Below are positions 43,225 through 52,834 of a stretch of 64,000 nucleotides of DNA, one piece after another. Source of the DNA: Bradyrhizobium sp. Rc3b (lineage in GTDB: Bacteria; Pseudomonadota; Alphaproteobacteria; Rhizobiales; Xanthobacteraceae); NCBI RefSeq assembly GCF_900114915.1, contig NZ_FOUS01000019.1, positions 87,185 to 151,184 on the forward strand, read 5' to 3'. The position numbers and the translations under genes were made by a program. The number at the start of each line of letters is the position of its first letter. The stretch's first letter is position 1. The notes below the pieces were generated by a model, which ran no database searches, was not told the DNA's origin, and worked only from the letters and a program-made list of their open reading frames with translations.

Positions 43225-44670
43225 ATGAGAATCCTGGTCGCAATAGCCAGCTACGGCCATGCAAATGACCTGTACCTGGATCGGGTGATCAATGAATACC
43301 GATCCATGCAGTTCGATGTCGACGTGGTAGTTCTCTCAAATATCGAAAAGGCCGTTCCGCCCGCTGTCGAGTGTCTAGTTGGGCTCCCAACCAAAGACCC
43401 CTGGTCTCTTCCGTTTTTGCACAAGAAGCTGTTTCTGGACCGGCTCAATCTGTACGATCTGTTCATCTACTCGGAAGATGACATTCTAATAACCGAAGAG
43501 AATATCAGCGCCTTTCTGGACGTTGGCTCTGCCCTGAAGGAAGACGAGATCGTCGGATTCTTGCGGGTTGAATATGGTCCGGATGGGGAGCGCAACTTTC
43601 CGGAGGTGCATGGTCATTTCCGCTGGGATTGTGAATCGGTCAGAGTAAGGGGGGGCTATACTCTCGCCCATTTCACGAACGAACATTCAGCCTGCTACAT
43701 ATTAACCCGGCAACAGTTGACGAAAGCAATTGCTTCAGGCGGTTTCCTGGTCGCACCGCACGAGGGAGAATACGATCTTCTTTGCAGCGCTGCCACCGAC
43801 CCGTATACCCAATGTGGTTTCAGAAAACTTATTCCCATATCGCATATAGACCAATTCTGGGTGCATCATTTGCCGAACAAGTATATCGGCCATTTTGGTG
43901 TCGACCAACGCGAACTAGGCTCTCAAATATCGGCGTTGTTGCTGATCGCCTCTCAGGAGAAAAGATGTCGCCCCCTGCTGAATACCGAGACCAGCTTGTG
44001 GCACAAGATGTATTCGAAGGATTGCTATGAACCGATCAGAAGCGAGGTCTTGAGCCTGATCCCCAAGAGCGCCGAACGCATCCTGTCGATCGGGTCAGCG
44101 TCCGGCGCTAATGAGCTCTGGTTGCTCGAGACCGGAAAACAGGTGGTAGCGGTACCACTTGATGATGTCATAAGCAACAAATCAGCCGCGCGAGGGCTCC
44201 AGGTGGTGTCGGGAGATCTCGATGCCGCTCGTGCAAAGATTTCCTCAATGAGATTTGACTGCATCTTGTTTCTTAACGTTTTGCAGTTCGTACATCGTCC
44301 GGAGCATTTACTGAGACTGTTTGTCGATGCTCTCTTGCCCGGAGGAGTAGTCCTCATTACGGCACCGAACAGGCCATATGTCCGTTATCGGTGGCAGCGC
44401 AAAGGCGGACCGCGCCATAGTCGGCTTAGCTTCGAAACGACGAGAATTCACAACACATCGAGCTCAGTAATTCGACGTTGGTGTGTCGAATCGGGGCTCT
44501 CGATGGAGAGGACATCGAAAGTCGATTCACCTCGAGCCAACGGATCCAAACAAAATCGTTTGTCCGCCCTTTTTGCATCGGAGGTCGTCGCGCTGGCAAA
44601 GAGAATGCCTGATCCGAATGAACGCAGGGGTTCGAAGAGAGGCGTGGGAAACGCGTGCGGGCCGCTATGA
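43225..44670 (+). CDS. Two-domain protein: glycosyltransferase-like N-terminus, methyltransferase C-terminus
   Basis: A 481-residue protein. Residues 1-240 begin MRILVAIASYGHANDLYL and contain LFIYSEDDILITEENI (Glu84-Asp85-Asp86, a candidate metal-binding DxD-like site), suggesting a GT-A fold though no standard family is recognised. Residues about 270-440 look like a class I SAM methyltransferase: ERILSIGSASGANELWL, FDCILFLNVLQFVHRPEHLL and LLPGGVVLITAPNRPY. The end overlaps the next methyltransferase gene by ATGA. Likely adds and then methylates, or only methylates, a sugar of the repeat unit; this fusion is unusual. Confidence 0.75.
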   Translation: MRILVAIASYGHANDLYLDRVINEYRSMQFDVDVVVLSNIEKAVPPAVECLVGLPTKDPWSLPFLHKKLFLDRLNLYDLFIYSEDDILITEENISAFLDVGSALKEDEIVGFLRVEYGPDGERNFPEVHGHFRWDCESVRVRGGYTLAHFTNEHSACYILTRQQLTKAIASGGFLVAPHEGEYDLLCSAATDPYTQCGFRKLIPISHIDQFWVHHLPNKYIGHFGVDQRELGSQISALLLIASQEKRCRPLLNTETSLWHKMYSKDCYEPIRSEVLSLIPKSAERILSIGSASGANELWLLETGKQVVAVPLDDVISNKSAARGLQVVSGDLDAARAKISSMRFDCILFLNVLQFVHRPEHLLRLFVDALLPGGVVLITAPNRPYVRYRWQRKGGPRHSRLSFETTRIHNTSSSVIRRWCVESGLSMERTSKVDSPRANGSKQNRLSALFASEVVALAKRMPDPNERRGSKRGVGNACGPL

Positions 44671-45398
44671 CAGAAAGAAAAGACGCACGCGCCTGTAACT
44701 CGGAACGTACCGAATATTACAGGCATTCACGCGAGGAAATTAGGTCGCTCTTGCCAAATGGAGCATCGAGGATCTTGGAGGTAGGGCCGGGCGGCGGCTA
44801 CACGCTGCGTTGGCTGAGATCAATCTACCCAAACGTCAAGACTGTGGGGGTCGAGGTCAACGGCGAGCTGAAGGAAGAGTTGGAGGAAAACGCGGATACA
44901 GTCGTCATCGGCAATATCGATGATTGTGCTTCCGACCTCGGCCAGTTCGACCTCGTCTTACTGCTTGATGTCCTGGAGCACCTGCCGGATCCCGGGAGGA
45001 CGCTTCGATCGATCAGCGGGCTTCTAACGGAAGGCGGCCGCATTATCGTTTCGGTGCCGAACGTTGCGCATTTGAGTGTAGCGCTGCCGCTGCTCTTCCG
45101 GCGAAAATTTACATATCGGGATTCCGGGATTCTTGACCGGACGCATTTAAGGTTCTTTGTCGAGGGAACGGCCGTCGAACTTCTGAATGATGCTGATTTG
45201 ATTGTCACAGATGGTTTGGTTGCCGGCATCGAAGGAACAAAATCGAGGCTGATCGACTGTCTCTCGCTCGGGGTCCTTCGTCACCACCTCGTCAAGCAAT
45301 ATATCATGGCCGGACAACGACGCGGCGATGCTCCGGCACAATCGAAAATCGGTTGGAGGAGAGCGGGCAGCGTGCGCGTAACGGAGGGACGCCGGTGA
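44667..45398 (+). CDS. Class I SAM-dependent methyltransferase
   Basis: A 243-residue methyltransferase with SRILEVGPGGGYTLRWL as SAM motif I, FDLVLLLDVLEHLPDPGRTL as the motif IV region and GGRIIVSVPNVAHLSV after it. ATG 44667 overlaps the previous stop; a GTG at 44655 is in frame but less likely. Probably methylates a sugar hydroxyl or carboxyl of the glycan. Its stop overlaps the next gene's GTG. Confidence 0.88.
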   Translation: MTERKDARACNSERTEYYRHSREEIRSLLPNGASRILEVGPGGGYTLRWLRSIYPNVKTVGVEVNGELKEELEENADTVVIGNIDDCASDLGQFDLVLLLDVLEHLPDPGRTLRSISGLLTEGGRIIVSVPNVAHLSVALPLLFRRKFTYRDSGILDRTHLRFFVEGTAVELLNDADLIVTDGLVAGIEGTKSRLIDCLSLGVLRHHLVKQYIMAGQRRGDAPAQSKIGWRRAGSVRVTEGRR

Positions 45399-46381
45399 GC
45401 TCGACAGATGTAGTCATCCCTTGTTATCGATATGGGCATTTTCTAAGGGATTGTGTCCAAACCGTCCTGACCCAATCCGGTGTGACGTTGCGCGTGCTGA
45501 TTATCGACGACGCGTCGCCGGACGACACGGCCGAAGTTGCGCAGGAGTTGGCTCGCGCGGACTCACGGGTTACCGTTCTCAAACACGCATCTAATCGGGG
45601 TCACATCGCAACGTTCAACGAAGGGATCGCCTGGGCGGCGGCCGACTACCTGGTGCTGCTTTCTGCGGATGACTATCTGTTGCCTGGTTCGCTTGCGAGG
45701 TCAGCCCGCATGATGGATGATCACCCTTCTGTCGGTCTCGTTTTCGGTCGAGCGATTGTACAAGAGGATGATCGAAGGGAAGTCGTAGCTGCTCCCGCAG
45801 GTCTGGGGCAGGGAACACGGATACTATCTGGAACTGAGTTCATTCATCTCAGCCGGGCCAAGAACATCGTGATCGCGCCTACTGTAGTGGTTCGGACGAG
45901 CTTACAAAAAAAGCTGGGCGGATATTCAGCGCAACTGACGCACAGTGGGGACATGGGCATGTGGTTGCGATTTGCCGCGCACGCCGAGGTCGGATTCATT
46001 GACCGGGCTCAGGCTGTTTATCGACGGCATACGGCCAATATGTCAACGACGTACTCGCCGGAGCAGGATCTCGCGCAACGAAAGGAGGCATTTGAAGTCT
46101 TCCTTAGCAGTTGCGCTCCGGTGCTTGCAAACGTCGACGATCTTCGGACCTGGTTCGTCAACGAACTGGCGCTGGACGCGGTCAGAAGTGCGAGCCGTGC
46201 CTTCAACGAAGGAGCAATGGGACTTTCCGATCGGCTTTGTGAGGCTGCATTGAAAATCGACCCAAAGGTCGAAGGAACGCCGCCTTGGTTGGCTCTGGCT
46301 TGCAAACGGCGTTTGGGCCGTCGTGCGTGGCAGCTTCTACAGCCGGCCGCCGATCGAGTACGACAGATGCTCGCGCGATAG
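45395..46381 (+). CDS. Glycosyltransferase family 2
   Basis: A 328-residue GT2 enzyme with STDVVIPCYRYGHFLRDCV, VLIIDDASPDDTAEV, a YLVLLSADDYLLPGSL metal-binding segment and GDMGMWLRFAAHAEVGFID. GTG 45395 is preceded by GGAGGG and overlaps the methyltransferase stop codon; an upstream TTG is rejected. Last gene of the long operon; a terminator-like palindrome follows. Confidence 0.92.
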   Translation: MSSTDVVIPCYRYGHFLRDCVQTVLTQSGVTLRVLIIDDASPDDTAEVAQELARADSRVTVLKHASNRGHIATFNEGIAWAAADYLVLLSADDYLLPGSLARSARMMDDHPSVGLVFGRAIVQEDDRREVVAAPAGLGQGTRILSGTEFIHLSRAKNIVIAPTVVVRTSLQKKLGGYSAQLTHSGDMGMWLRFAAHAEVGFIDRAQAVYRRHTANMSTTYSPEQDLAQRKEAFEVFLSSCAPVLANVDDLRTWFVNELALDAVRSASRAFNEGAMGLSDRLCEAALKIDPKVEGTPPWLALACKRRLGRRAWQLLQPAADRVRQMLAR

Positions 46382-46416
46382 TTGGTAAAGCCTGCCTGGC
46401 CTTGTGCTGCACGGAC

Positions 46417-46436
46417 GCGCCCCGGGGCGCAGTTTT
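46417..46436 (+). terminator. Palindrome and T-run after the long operon
   Basis: GCGCCCCGGGGCGC is a perfect 14-base palindrome followed by AGTTTT, 35 bases after the last stop codon of the plus-strand operon and between convergent genes. It fits a factor-independent terminator with a compact loop. Confidence 0.5.
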
Positions 46437-46488
46437 CTCCCATTTGACGGAATCTTGTGAGCATGGTCGCGCTCCAATTCAGGCACGC

Positions 46489-47808
46489 TTATCGTCGCGC
46501 GTGAACTAGGGAAATGTCAGCGGCCATCAACGGCATCGGCTCGTCGGCGGGCATTCGGTATTCGGTCATAGATGCCTCGCGAAGAGACGCGCGAAGCCCT
46601 AGACAAAGAGCCCAGAATATCCAAAGAAAGTGCCAGTAATGAACTGTCAGGCCGGTGAGCATCGTCAGTACAAGCGCTGTCGTAAATCCCCAATGTGGCG
46701 GGTCGTTAGTGACCTTGCTGGCGTTTCGCCTGGCCGGCAGAATAGCTGCAATGTTGGTGAGGGCCACTAGCACAATCATGGGAATGCCGAAGCGTATCGC
46801 CAGCTGCAGCCAGACGCAATCGACGGTGTAGTCCAATATTTCGTTGTTCAATGGGTTAAAAGCGAATCCGGTCCATGGCTCCTGGCCAATTTTCAGTAGG
46901 GCCAGATCCCAGATCATCAACCTGAAGTATCCTGACACTGGATCGAGTGTCAGATGGGTGATGATCCAGCCGATCGGATGATTGGCAATGATGAAGATAG
47001 CCAGCATGCCTCCCGCAACGGCCAGCCAGAACACGCTCCAACGAGATGAATAATTCTTCATAAGGCATTCGTATGCAAAGGCCACTATGGCAATGATGAA
47101 CGACAGCAAAGGTGCAGAGGACATTGATAGTATGCATCCGAGAAGGCACACGCCCACCCACCATGTTCGCTTTGCAAAGGTCTGTTCGTAAGACATCAAC
47201 ATTGCGCCGGACAGAGTGCAAAACGTGCCGAACAGGATGGGGTGGTCAAATGTCGATGCGGTCCTCAGCAAGTCCGCGCGAAAATCAGCCTGCAGCAGGG
47301 GGGCGCTCTGGAAAATGCCGGCCAGAGTCGTGTGCACCACGAGTCTTCCGGTGACGCTGTCTGCGAGTGCCAGGAACACGACGATGATCACGAATGTCTT
47401 CAGCACCTGAATGAAAGTGGAAACGGCGGCTCCGAAAAGCAGCCCTCGAGCCACAAAGTACCCTCCGACGTACTCCAGGCATACTGCCGACGCGGATGAT
47501 AGGCTGCCGTCTCCTCCGACATAAGCCGCCGCCCCGACCATCCAGATGCCGGTTATGGCCGCGAGATAGTCACTTGCTATAAGGTGGCGATCAGCCCTAG
47601 TAAGTCGGACGAGGGCTGGTATGAGCAGTATCAGGATGGCAATCCTGCCGACCGTGAGTTTGGCGCCAGACACGTCGACGGCGACGAGTCCTCCTGGAAA
47701 CAGGATTGCTAGGAGGACAACGTAGCACGCGAAGGCGCCTACATTTCGGGGCTCCGGCCGCGGTTGTTCGCAACTCGCAAGTGTCGAATGGGATAGCGGT
47801 GACTTCAT
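46489..47808 (-). CDS. Wzy-type polysaccharide polymerase-like membrane protein
   Basis: A 439-residue polytopic protein with about ten hydrophobic segments (AILILLIPALVRL, GWIITHLTLDPVSGYFRL and others) and an O-antigen-polymerase-like loop around ADFRADLLRTASTFDHPILFG. It should join repeat units in the periplasm. An in-frame ATG at 47922 would overlap the upstream gene and add 38 hydrophilic residues; ATG 47808 is chosen. This is the second polymerase/ligase-like gene of the window, the other being at 11938. Confidence 0.8.
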   Translation of the reverse strand: MKSPLSHSTLASCEQPRPEPRNVGAFACYVVLLAILFPGGLVAVDVSGAKLTVGRIAILILLIPALVRLTRADRHLIASDYLAAITGIWMVGAAAYVGGDGSLSSASAVCLEYVGGYFVARGLLFGAAVSTFIQVLKTFVIIVVFLALADSVTGRLVVHTTLAGIFQSAPLLQADFRADLLRTASTFDHPILFGTFCTLSGAMLMSYEQTFAKRTWWVGVCLLGCILSMSSAPLLSFIIAIVAFAYECLMKNYSSRWSVFWLAVAGGMLAIFIIANHPIGWIITHLTLDPVSGYFRLMIWDLALLKIGQEPWTGFAFNPLNNEILDYTVDCVWLQLAIRFGIPMIVLVALTNIAAILPARRNASKVTNDPPHWGFTTALVLTMLTGLTVHYWHFLWIFWALCLGLRASLREASMTEYRMPADEPMPLMAADISLVHARR

Positions 47809-47842
47809 TGCTCTCGCGTCCAATGTTCTGGATAAGCTGCAA

Positions 47843-49252
47843 TCAGGATACAACGGCTCGTTCGAGAACTTGCGCGTATCGCTGGATACACGCTTCTGTG
47901 TCGAAGCGGACCTTCGCCTCACTTGAGAGGGTCGCGCGAGAAGTCGCCCAATACTCTCGATTTGCGATGATAGAATTCATCGCTGAGACAAGGGCGGCTC
48001 TGTTGCGCTGAGGCCGAAATCTCTCACGCGCAACACTATCCCATGTTACGGCCTCGGGATTTTCTAGGGGGTTGGGCACGAGGCAGCCATGTCTGCCGTC
48101 CAGACCAATTTGTTCGCGGGCTCCCCCGACATCGCTCATCACAACGGGTAGGCCTGCACAAAGAGCCTCCATTGGGGCGAGGGGCCATCCCTCAAAGAAG
48201 GAGTTGAGAACGAAGCAATCGGCCGCTGAGAGCAATGGGGACGGGTTGGAAATATTGTCGCGAAGATGGATTCTATGGCGCTCGGGGATCTTCTTGTGAA
48301 GGAGTTGCAGCTGCTTCATATAGACGGGATCATCCGCCCGACCCGCCAGGACAAGATGTGCGTGCGGGAACAATTTTGCGACCTCTGCAAAGGCGACCAG
48401 CAGGCCGTATGCGTTCTTCTGCATGACGTGACGGGCCAACGATACGAACAGAAACTCATCTTGAAGACCCAGCCACTTCCTTGCCGCGGTCCGGTCAGTC
48501 ATCTGCCGGTGGGTAGAATTGAAACCGTTGGGTATCGTGTAAATCGCATCGGCGCTGAATGCCGGGTTGCCGCGCAAATATTGCCGTCGTACCAGGTCGC
48601 TTACGGCGATCAGAAAACGAATATTGCGACTTCTCGGCCCCTCTGCTCGCCAATCGGTTCCAATTGGGGTCGGAGCGGCGTGCAGCGTTTCTACTACCGG
48701 GATTCCCAGCTCGTGAGCCGCCTGGACCAGCCAGTCTGGAGGTGCATGAGCGCTGATGACGTCCGGCCGTTGTTCCCTGAGCCAGCCAAGGCATTCAGAT
48801 GGGTATCCATGGATGACCTCAATCCCTTCTTCTTGCAGCGCACGCATGAGACGCCCGCCGGATACAGCCGGGTCTGTTACCATGACCGTGGATCTGATGC
48901 CTCTGTCGGGCAGCCGCCGAGCAAGAAATGCCACGAACTCATCGATTCCGCCGGCGTCCAAGACGCTCGTCGAAATCAAGCATGATAGTCGTCGATGAAG
49001 TCGGTCTGGCCTTTCAAGACGTGAGGGGAGGCACGCGGCGGCCTGGTTCAAGTCAATTGCCGGACGGGCACCGCTCTCGCGGACGATCAGCGGCGAATTC
49101 CAACCTTCGAGAGGTGCAGGACCCCCCTGAAGACGCGAGAGCATCGCAAGTCCCATTTGCCTTAGGATGCGCGGGATGAGCCAGGAGCGGCGCTGTGCCC
49201 AGAGGGCGGTCGTGACCACCGGGGAAAAGCGGGATACCGAAAATTGGCTCAC
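47843..49252 (-). CDS. Glycosyltransferase family 4 (GT-B)
   Basis: A 469-residue GT-B enzyme. The N-terminal half has the LDAGGIDEFVAFLARRL donor/acceptor loop of GT4 proteins; the C-terminal half has IPNGFNS, FLFVSLARHVMQKNAYGLL, HLVLAGRADDP and the nucleotide-binding EX7E region VLNSFFEGWPLAPMEALCAGLP. The first 90 residues before the Rossmann start are longer than usual and weakly conserved, so the true start could be internal. It is upstream of the Wzy-like gene in a minus-strand operon. Confidence 0.88.
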   Translation of the reverse strand: MSQFSVSRFSPVVTTALWAQRRSWLIPRILRQMGLAMLSRLQGGPAPLEGWNSPLIVRESGARPAIDLNQAAACLPSRLERPDRLHRRLSCLISTSVLDAGGIDEFVAFLARRLPDRGIRSTVMVTDPAVSGGRLMRALQEEGIEVIHGYPSECLGWLREQRPDVISAHAPPDWLVQAAHELGIPVVETLHAAPTPIGTDWRAEGPRSRNIRFLIAVSDLVRRQYLRGNPAFSADAIYTIPNGFNSTHRQMTDRTAARKWLGLQDEFLFVSLARHVMQKNAYGLLVAFAEVAKLFPHAHLVLAGRADDPVYMKQLQLLHKKIPERHRIHLRDNISNPSPLLSAADCFVLNSFFEGWPLAPMEALCAGLPVVMSDVGGAREQIGLDGRHGCLVPNPLENPEAVTWDSVARERFRPQRNRAALVSAMNSIIANREYWATSRATLSSEAKVRFDTEACIQRYAQVLERAVVS

Positions 49253-49285
49253 AATTGGCTCCTCGGCCGGGAAAATCCTGAGTCA

Positions 49286-49340
49286 TCATTTAAAATGGTG
49301 CTTGTCGATTTATAGCAGATATTCAATATTTAATAAAATG
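49286..49340. promoter_or_regulatory. AT-rich island upstream of the GT4 gene
   Basis: CATCATTTAAAATGG, CGATTTATAGC and CAATATTTAATAAAATGG occur within 55 bases just before the minus-strand operon at 49252. Same word class as other islands in the window. Confidence 0.35.
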
Positions 49341-49525
49341 GACTTTTGGGTGCGCCGCTGATTAATGAATAATCGCGAGCAACAAAACCTATCGTGACAG
49401 AGGTCGCGGGCTGCTGCGGCCTGCGTGGGCATTCGACATGCGAACGCTCCTCGGCGGATGCGGAGTTGGCTTGCCCAGAACCTGGCTCTGTCCCGGGGCC
49501 TATTGAACGTTCAGTTCAAGCACCT

Positions 49526-50578
49526 TTAGCGATAACCGTGTCGTCTATCGAAGGAAATTTCGGGCCGGCCCGTTCTGCCGTTCATTCCATGCCACAAGCC
49601 CGTGATCGTAAGCATGGCAGCCGCTGGAGCACCAAGCAGAAGGTATCTCAGCGCGTACAACATCCAAATCGCGGAGTGAAAGACCCAGCGCCACCCGGCT
49701 CGACGCCGGGAATAGAGGATACCGTTCCGGGCGGACAGGTAGACCGACAAATGGGACTGATCTCTTGGGTCTACGGCCGATCCGATGGTCGTGCCTCCCA
49801 CATGGCGTATCAGCGCCCCTTCAGCAACTCCGATACGGTGGTTGGCTCGTCGCCGGCCCCAGTCAAGGTCTTCCATATAGAGGAAGTAGTCGTCCATCAT
49901 TAATCCTACATCAGCGATGAAGTCTCTTGTCACGAGCACACAAGCGCCGCTAATCGCATCGATCTTTTCAACCATTTCCGGTGTGAGGCGACGTCCCGCA
50001 GGCGAGTTTCGGCCAAGAGCTGTCACACGTCCCGTGAGAGCGGACCATCGAAGCCCATAATTGGCGACCTTGTTCGGGGAATCGTCGAACACCAGAACGC
50101 CGCCAACCATGCCGTATCCTTCGGCGGCTTTGGCCACCAACTGTGATAGGCACGTCTCAACAACCTCGGTATCCGGATTGAGAACGAGCACGGCGTGCCA
50201 CCCGGGTTGACCGAGCAATCTCTCGAGCCAGGCATTAACTCCGCCGCCGTAGCCGAGATTATCAATTGCGAGCGCTATCCTGACCAAATTGGAGCGGGAT
50301 CGAAATCGACATTTCGCCACGCGGGCCAGTCGCCCTCCCGGTCGATCCAGCTCATTCGAGCAATCTTTCATTTGCTGCAATGTGCCGTGTTCGTGTGCAA
50401 TGACCTCCATCAAGGAGGCATAAGCTTCCCGGCCGGCATTCTCGCAGATGAAAACATCAAAATTCTCGAGGTCGGACTGGGCAAGTGACTTCAAGCAACG
50501 ATCCACATCGTCGGGGTTTCCGTACGATACGATGAGGACTGCTAGCTTTGTGGCTTCTTCTGGCCCGGTATTTGACAT
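49526..50578 (-). CDS. Glycosyltransferase family 2 (rhamnosyltransferase-like)
   Basis: A 350-residue GT2 enzyme: KLAVLIVSYGNPDDVDRCL, a Gly-rich NLGYGGGVNAWLE segment, AVLVLNPDTEV as the DxD region and YFLYMEDLDWGRR, the arrangement of rhamnosyl- and similar transferases. ATG 50614 is in frame, but GAGGGAGCG directly before ATG 50578 gives the start. Rhamnose as donor would fit the rfb operon, but this is inference. Divergent from the methyltransferase at 50765. Confidence 0.9.
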   Translation of the reverse strand: MSNTGPEEATKLAVLIVSYGNPDDVDRCLKSLAQSDLENFDVFICENAGREAYASLMEVIAHEHGTLQQMKDCSNELDRPGGRLARVAKCRFRSRSNLVRIALAIDNLGYGGGVNAWLERLLGQPGWHAVLVLNPDTEVVETCLSQLVAKAAEGYGMVGGVLVFDDSPNKVANYGLRWSALTGRVTALGRNSPAGRRLTPEMVEKIDAISGACVLVTRDFIADVGLMMDDYFLYMEDLDWGRRRANHRIGVAEGALIRHVGGTTIGSAVDPRDQSHLSVYLSARNGILYSRRRAGWRWVFHSAIWMLYALRYLLLGAPAAAMLTITGLWHGMNGRTGRPEISFDRRHGYR

Positions 50579-50666
50579 CGCTCCCTCGCTCGGGTGATGG
50601 ACGGCCATCCGCAAGCCTTGCCGCGCCCGTCATGGGTCGAAATCGTGGCCTCGCCCCGCCGCCCAT

Positions 50667-50735
50667 GTTAAATATCGTGATAAATTAAATGCGCGTGGTA
50701 ATCAATATAATATTGAATTGATTAAATCTACGGCC
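50667..50735. promoter_or_regulatory. Divergent AT-rich promoter region
   Basis: Contains GTTAAATATCGTGATAAATTAAATGCG and AATCAATATAATATTGAATTGATTAAATC, the latter a near-palindrome around AATATAATATT. It lies between the divergent glycosyltransferase and methyltransferase genes. Confidence 0.4.
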
Positions 50736-50764
50736 TATGATCCCCTGGCTGTAAGGAATGGCGA

Positions 50765-51445
50765 TTGATCGAAGTGTCACAGGTCATTGAACATAGCGGG
50801 TACGAGAAGGCTGCGTCGAGCCGTTTCCGGCTGGCGCGATTTTCGATCTTTCTCGATCTGGTGAACTCGATCCCGAGGACCGATCGTCCGTTGCGTATTC
50901 TCGATATTGGCGGAGTCGAAGCCTATTGGTCGGACAAGAGGCGCCTGATAGCCCGACCGACTGAAATAACCCTACTCAATCTGGACGGCGGCGGGCCGCC
51001 GAAGGCGGGCTTCATATTTTGCCGGGGCAACGCCTGCCATATGCCGGAATTCGCGGACAATAGCTTTGATGTGATCCATTCGAATTCGGTCATTGAGCAC
51101 GTCGGTCAATGGTCGAGCATGATGGCAATGGCGAATGAGATCCGGCGCATCGCTCCCAATTATTTCGTGCAAACTCCCTACTATTGGTTTCCGATCGAGC
51201 CGCACGCGAGAACGCCCTTTCTGCACTGGCTTCCCGAGTCGCTGAAGTTCCGGCTTGTGATGGCTCGGAAGTGTGGCCCTTACTGGTCCAAAGCGGCGAC
51301 CGTCGACGAGGCGATGAAGACGATACAAAGCTCGTCCCTGCTGGACAAGCGTATGTTCGCTGCATTGTTTCCCGACGCGTCGATCATCTCAGAGAAAATC
51401 CTCGGCGTAACTAAATCCCTTATGGCTGCACGAAAGCGCTCTTGA
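50765..51445 (+). CDS. Class I SAM-dependent methyltransferase
   Basis: A 226-residue methyltransferase: LRILDIGGVEAYWSDK (motif I), FADNSFDVIHSNSVIEHVGQW (motif IV region) and FVQTPYYWFPIEPHAR. Start TTG 50765 is preceded by AAGGA seven bases upstream; ATG 50758 is in another frame and GTG 50774 is an alternative. It stands alone ahead of the beta-helix genes and may methylate the polysaccharide or its lipid carrier. Confidence 0.85.
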   Translation: MIEVSQVIEHSGYEKAASSRFRLARFSIFLDLVNSIPRTDRPLRILDIGGVEAYWSDKRRLIARPTEITLLNLDGGGPPKAGFIFCRGNACHMPEFADNSFDVIHSNSVIEHVGQWSSMMAMANEIRRIAPNYFVQTPYYWFPIEPHARTPFLHWLPESLKFRLVMARKCGPYWSKAATVDEAMKTIQSSSLLDKRMFAALFPDASIISEKILGVTKSLMAARKRS

Positions 51446-51715
51446 TATATGAAGGAGCGTAAATGGACGGTCAGCTCAGAGAGGTCGATTTATCGCCGAG
51501 AGAGGAGAGCGGTTGCGGTGTTGACCAACAGAGGACGTCTTCCCGACGGAGCCGAATAACCGACGGTTGGCGCAAGAGAACTTGAACCGCACCGCGGTTC
51601 AATGTTGCGTATGCAAGGCTCCCCCGAACGAATTGATGATCGGGCTTCTCGTCTTTTGTCATGGCGAGCGAGCGAGTCGCATCAATGGTAGCAGGCGCGT
51701 CCGAGGTCGTTTAGA

Positions 51716-52834
51716 ATGAAATCCTTGCTCGTTTGGGTCGCCGCGCTAATGATGGTCGCGTCTTCCGATGAAGATGACGTCCGCATTGCGCAAGAGAGCA
51801 GCGGCAAGGTCGAATGCACGGCCAACCGTTGCGATGTCAGCGAGCAAAGGGTTTCATCTGCAGCACCTCAGCATCCGGAAGTGCTAAGGCGGTATGCCGT
51901 GCGGCCGGGTTGGAGTGTCGCCGGCGTCGATTACGCAGTCGGAGCGGCATCAACATCACTCAAGGATCCGGCGACCATCTCGATGGCGGGTGTTTCGATA
52001 GATGCCTCGAACCGCACCATAGCGATTAGCAGAAACAATATCACGCTTGATGGGTATGATTTTTCCCTTCACGGCGGATATCAGGTGACCGTCGCAGGAG
52101 CGAATGCGACGATCTCGAACAGCAATTTTGCGATTGGCGCCAATCAGGGATCATATTTGATCTACGGGAGCTCAGCGGCTTCCAATCTGACCATCACGCA
52201 TAACACCTTTGACGGCAGCGCCATCGGTAACGCCACATCGTTCATCGGCTTCGCGGGTTCGGGCCAGGTCACGATGGAGTACAATTGGTTCAAGAGGTTT
52301 CCGCAGCACGTCGTCGAATTCACGCAGGCAAACGGCAGCCCGAGCTTCTCCGTCGTCTACAAATATAATCTGATCGAGCAAGGGGCGATTAAAGACGGCG
52401 CCCACCTGAACTTCCTGCAGTTCGGCGGTGGTACCGCGAGCTCGGTGGATGTCGAGTTCAACACCACCTACCAGACGCCGCAGGCCTCGGGAGGCGAGGG
52501 CTTCCAGTTCTACAGCAATACTCAGGGCGGGGTGATCCAGGATGCCGTCATGGCATACAACACGATGATTGCGACCGGTGGATCCGCCGGTTCAGCGATG
52601 TCGTATATGGTTCATGCCAATTCTTATAACGACGGCAGTTCGGCCCTCAGTGGCAGCGTGCACGACAACTTCTTTGATCTGCAGGCGGCGTGGGGGGCAT
52701 TCTACTCCGCTCCGAGCGGCTGGTCCTTCTCCAACAATATGGATATGCGCACCGGCCAAGTGGTCAATTCGAATAATACGAGGTCATCCGCAAAATTAAA
52801 CAGAGCATCGCCACCACGGCCAACGTCGCGCTGA
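51716..52834 (+). CDS. Beta-helix protein, shorter paralogue of the gene at 53475
   Basis: A 372-residue protein. Residues 1-25 (MKSLLVWVAALMMVAS...) look like a signal peptide, followed by a linker with two Cys and then about 295 residues of right-handed beta-helix-like repeats (ITLDGYDFSLHGGYQVTVAG, ATISNSNFAIG, NLTITHNTFDGS). From 51893 to 52779 it matches 53511-54397 with no indels. After 52779 similarity stops abruptly and 18 unrelated codons follow. So this copy is a secreted, presumably Sec-dependent version that lost, or never had, the long C-terminus. Pectate-lyase-like or EPS-acting function is possible; no catalytic residues identified. Confidence 0.8.
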   Translation: MKSLLVWVAALMMVASSDEDDVRIAQESSGKVECTANRCDVSEQRVSSAAPQHPEVLRRYAVRPGWSVAGVDYAVGAASTSLKDPATISMAGVSIDASNRTIAISRNNITLDGYDFSLHGGYQVTVAGANATISNSNFAIGANQGSYLIYGSSAASNLTITHNTFDGSAIGNATSFIGFAGSGQVTMEYNWFKRFPQHVVEFTQANGSPSFSVVYKYNLIEQGAIKDGAHLNFLQFGGGTASSVDVEFNTTYQTPQASGGEGFQFYSNTQGGVIQDAVMAYNTMIATGGSAGSAMSYMVHANSYNDGSSALSGSVHDNFFDLQAAWGAFYSAPSGWSFSNNMDMRTGQVVNSNNTRSSAKLNRASPPRPTSR

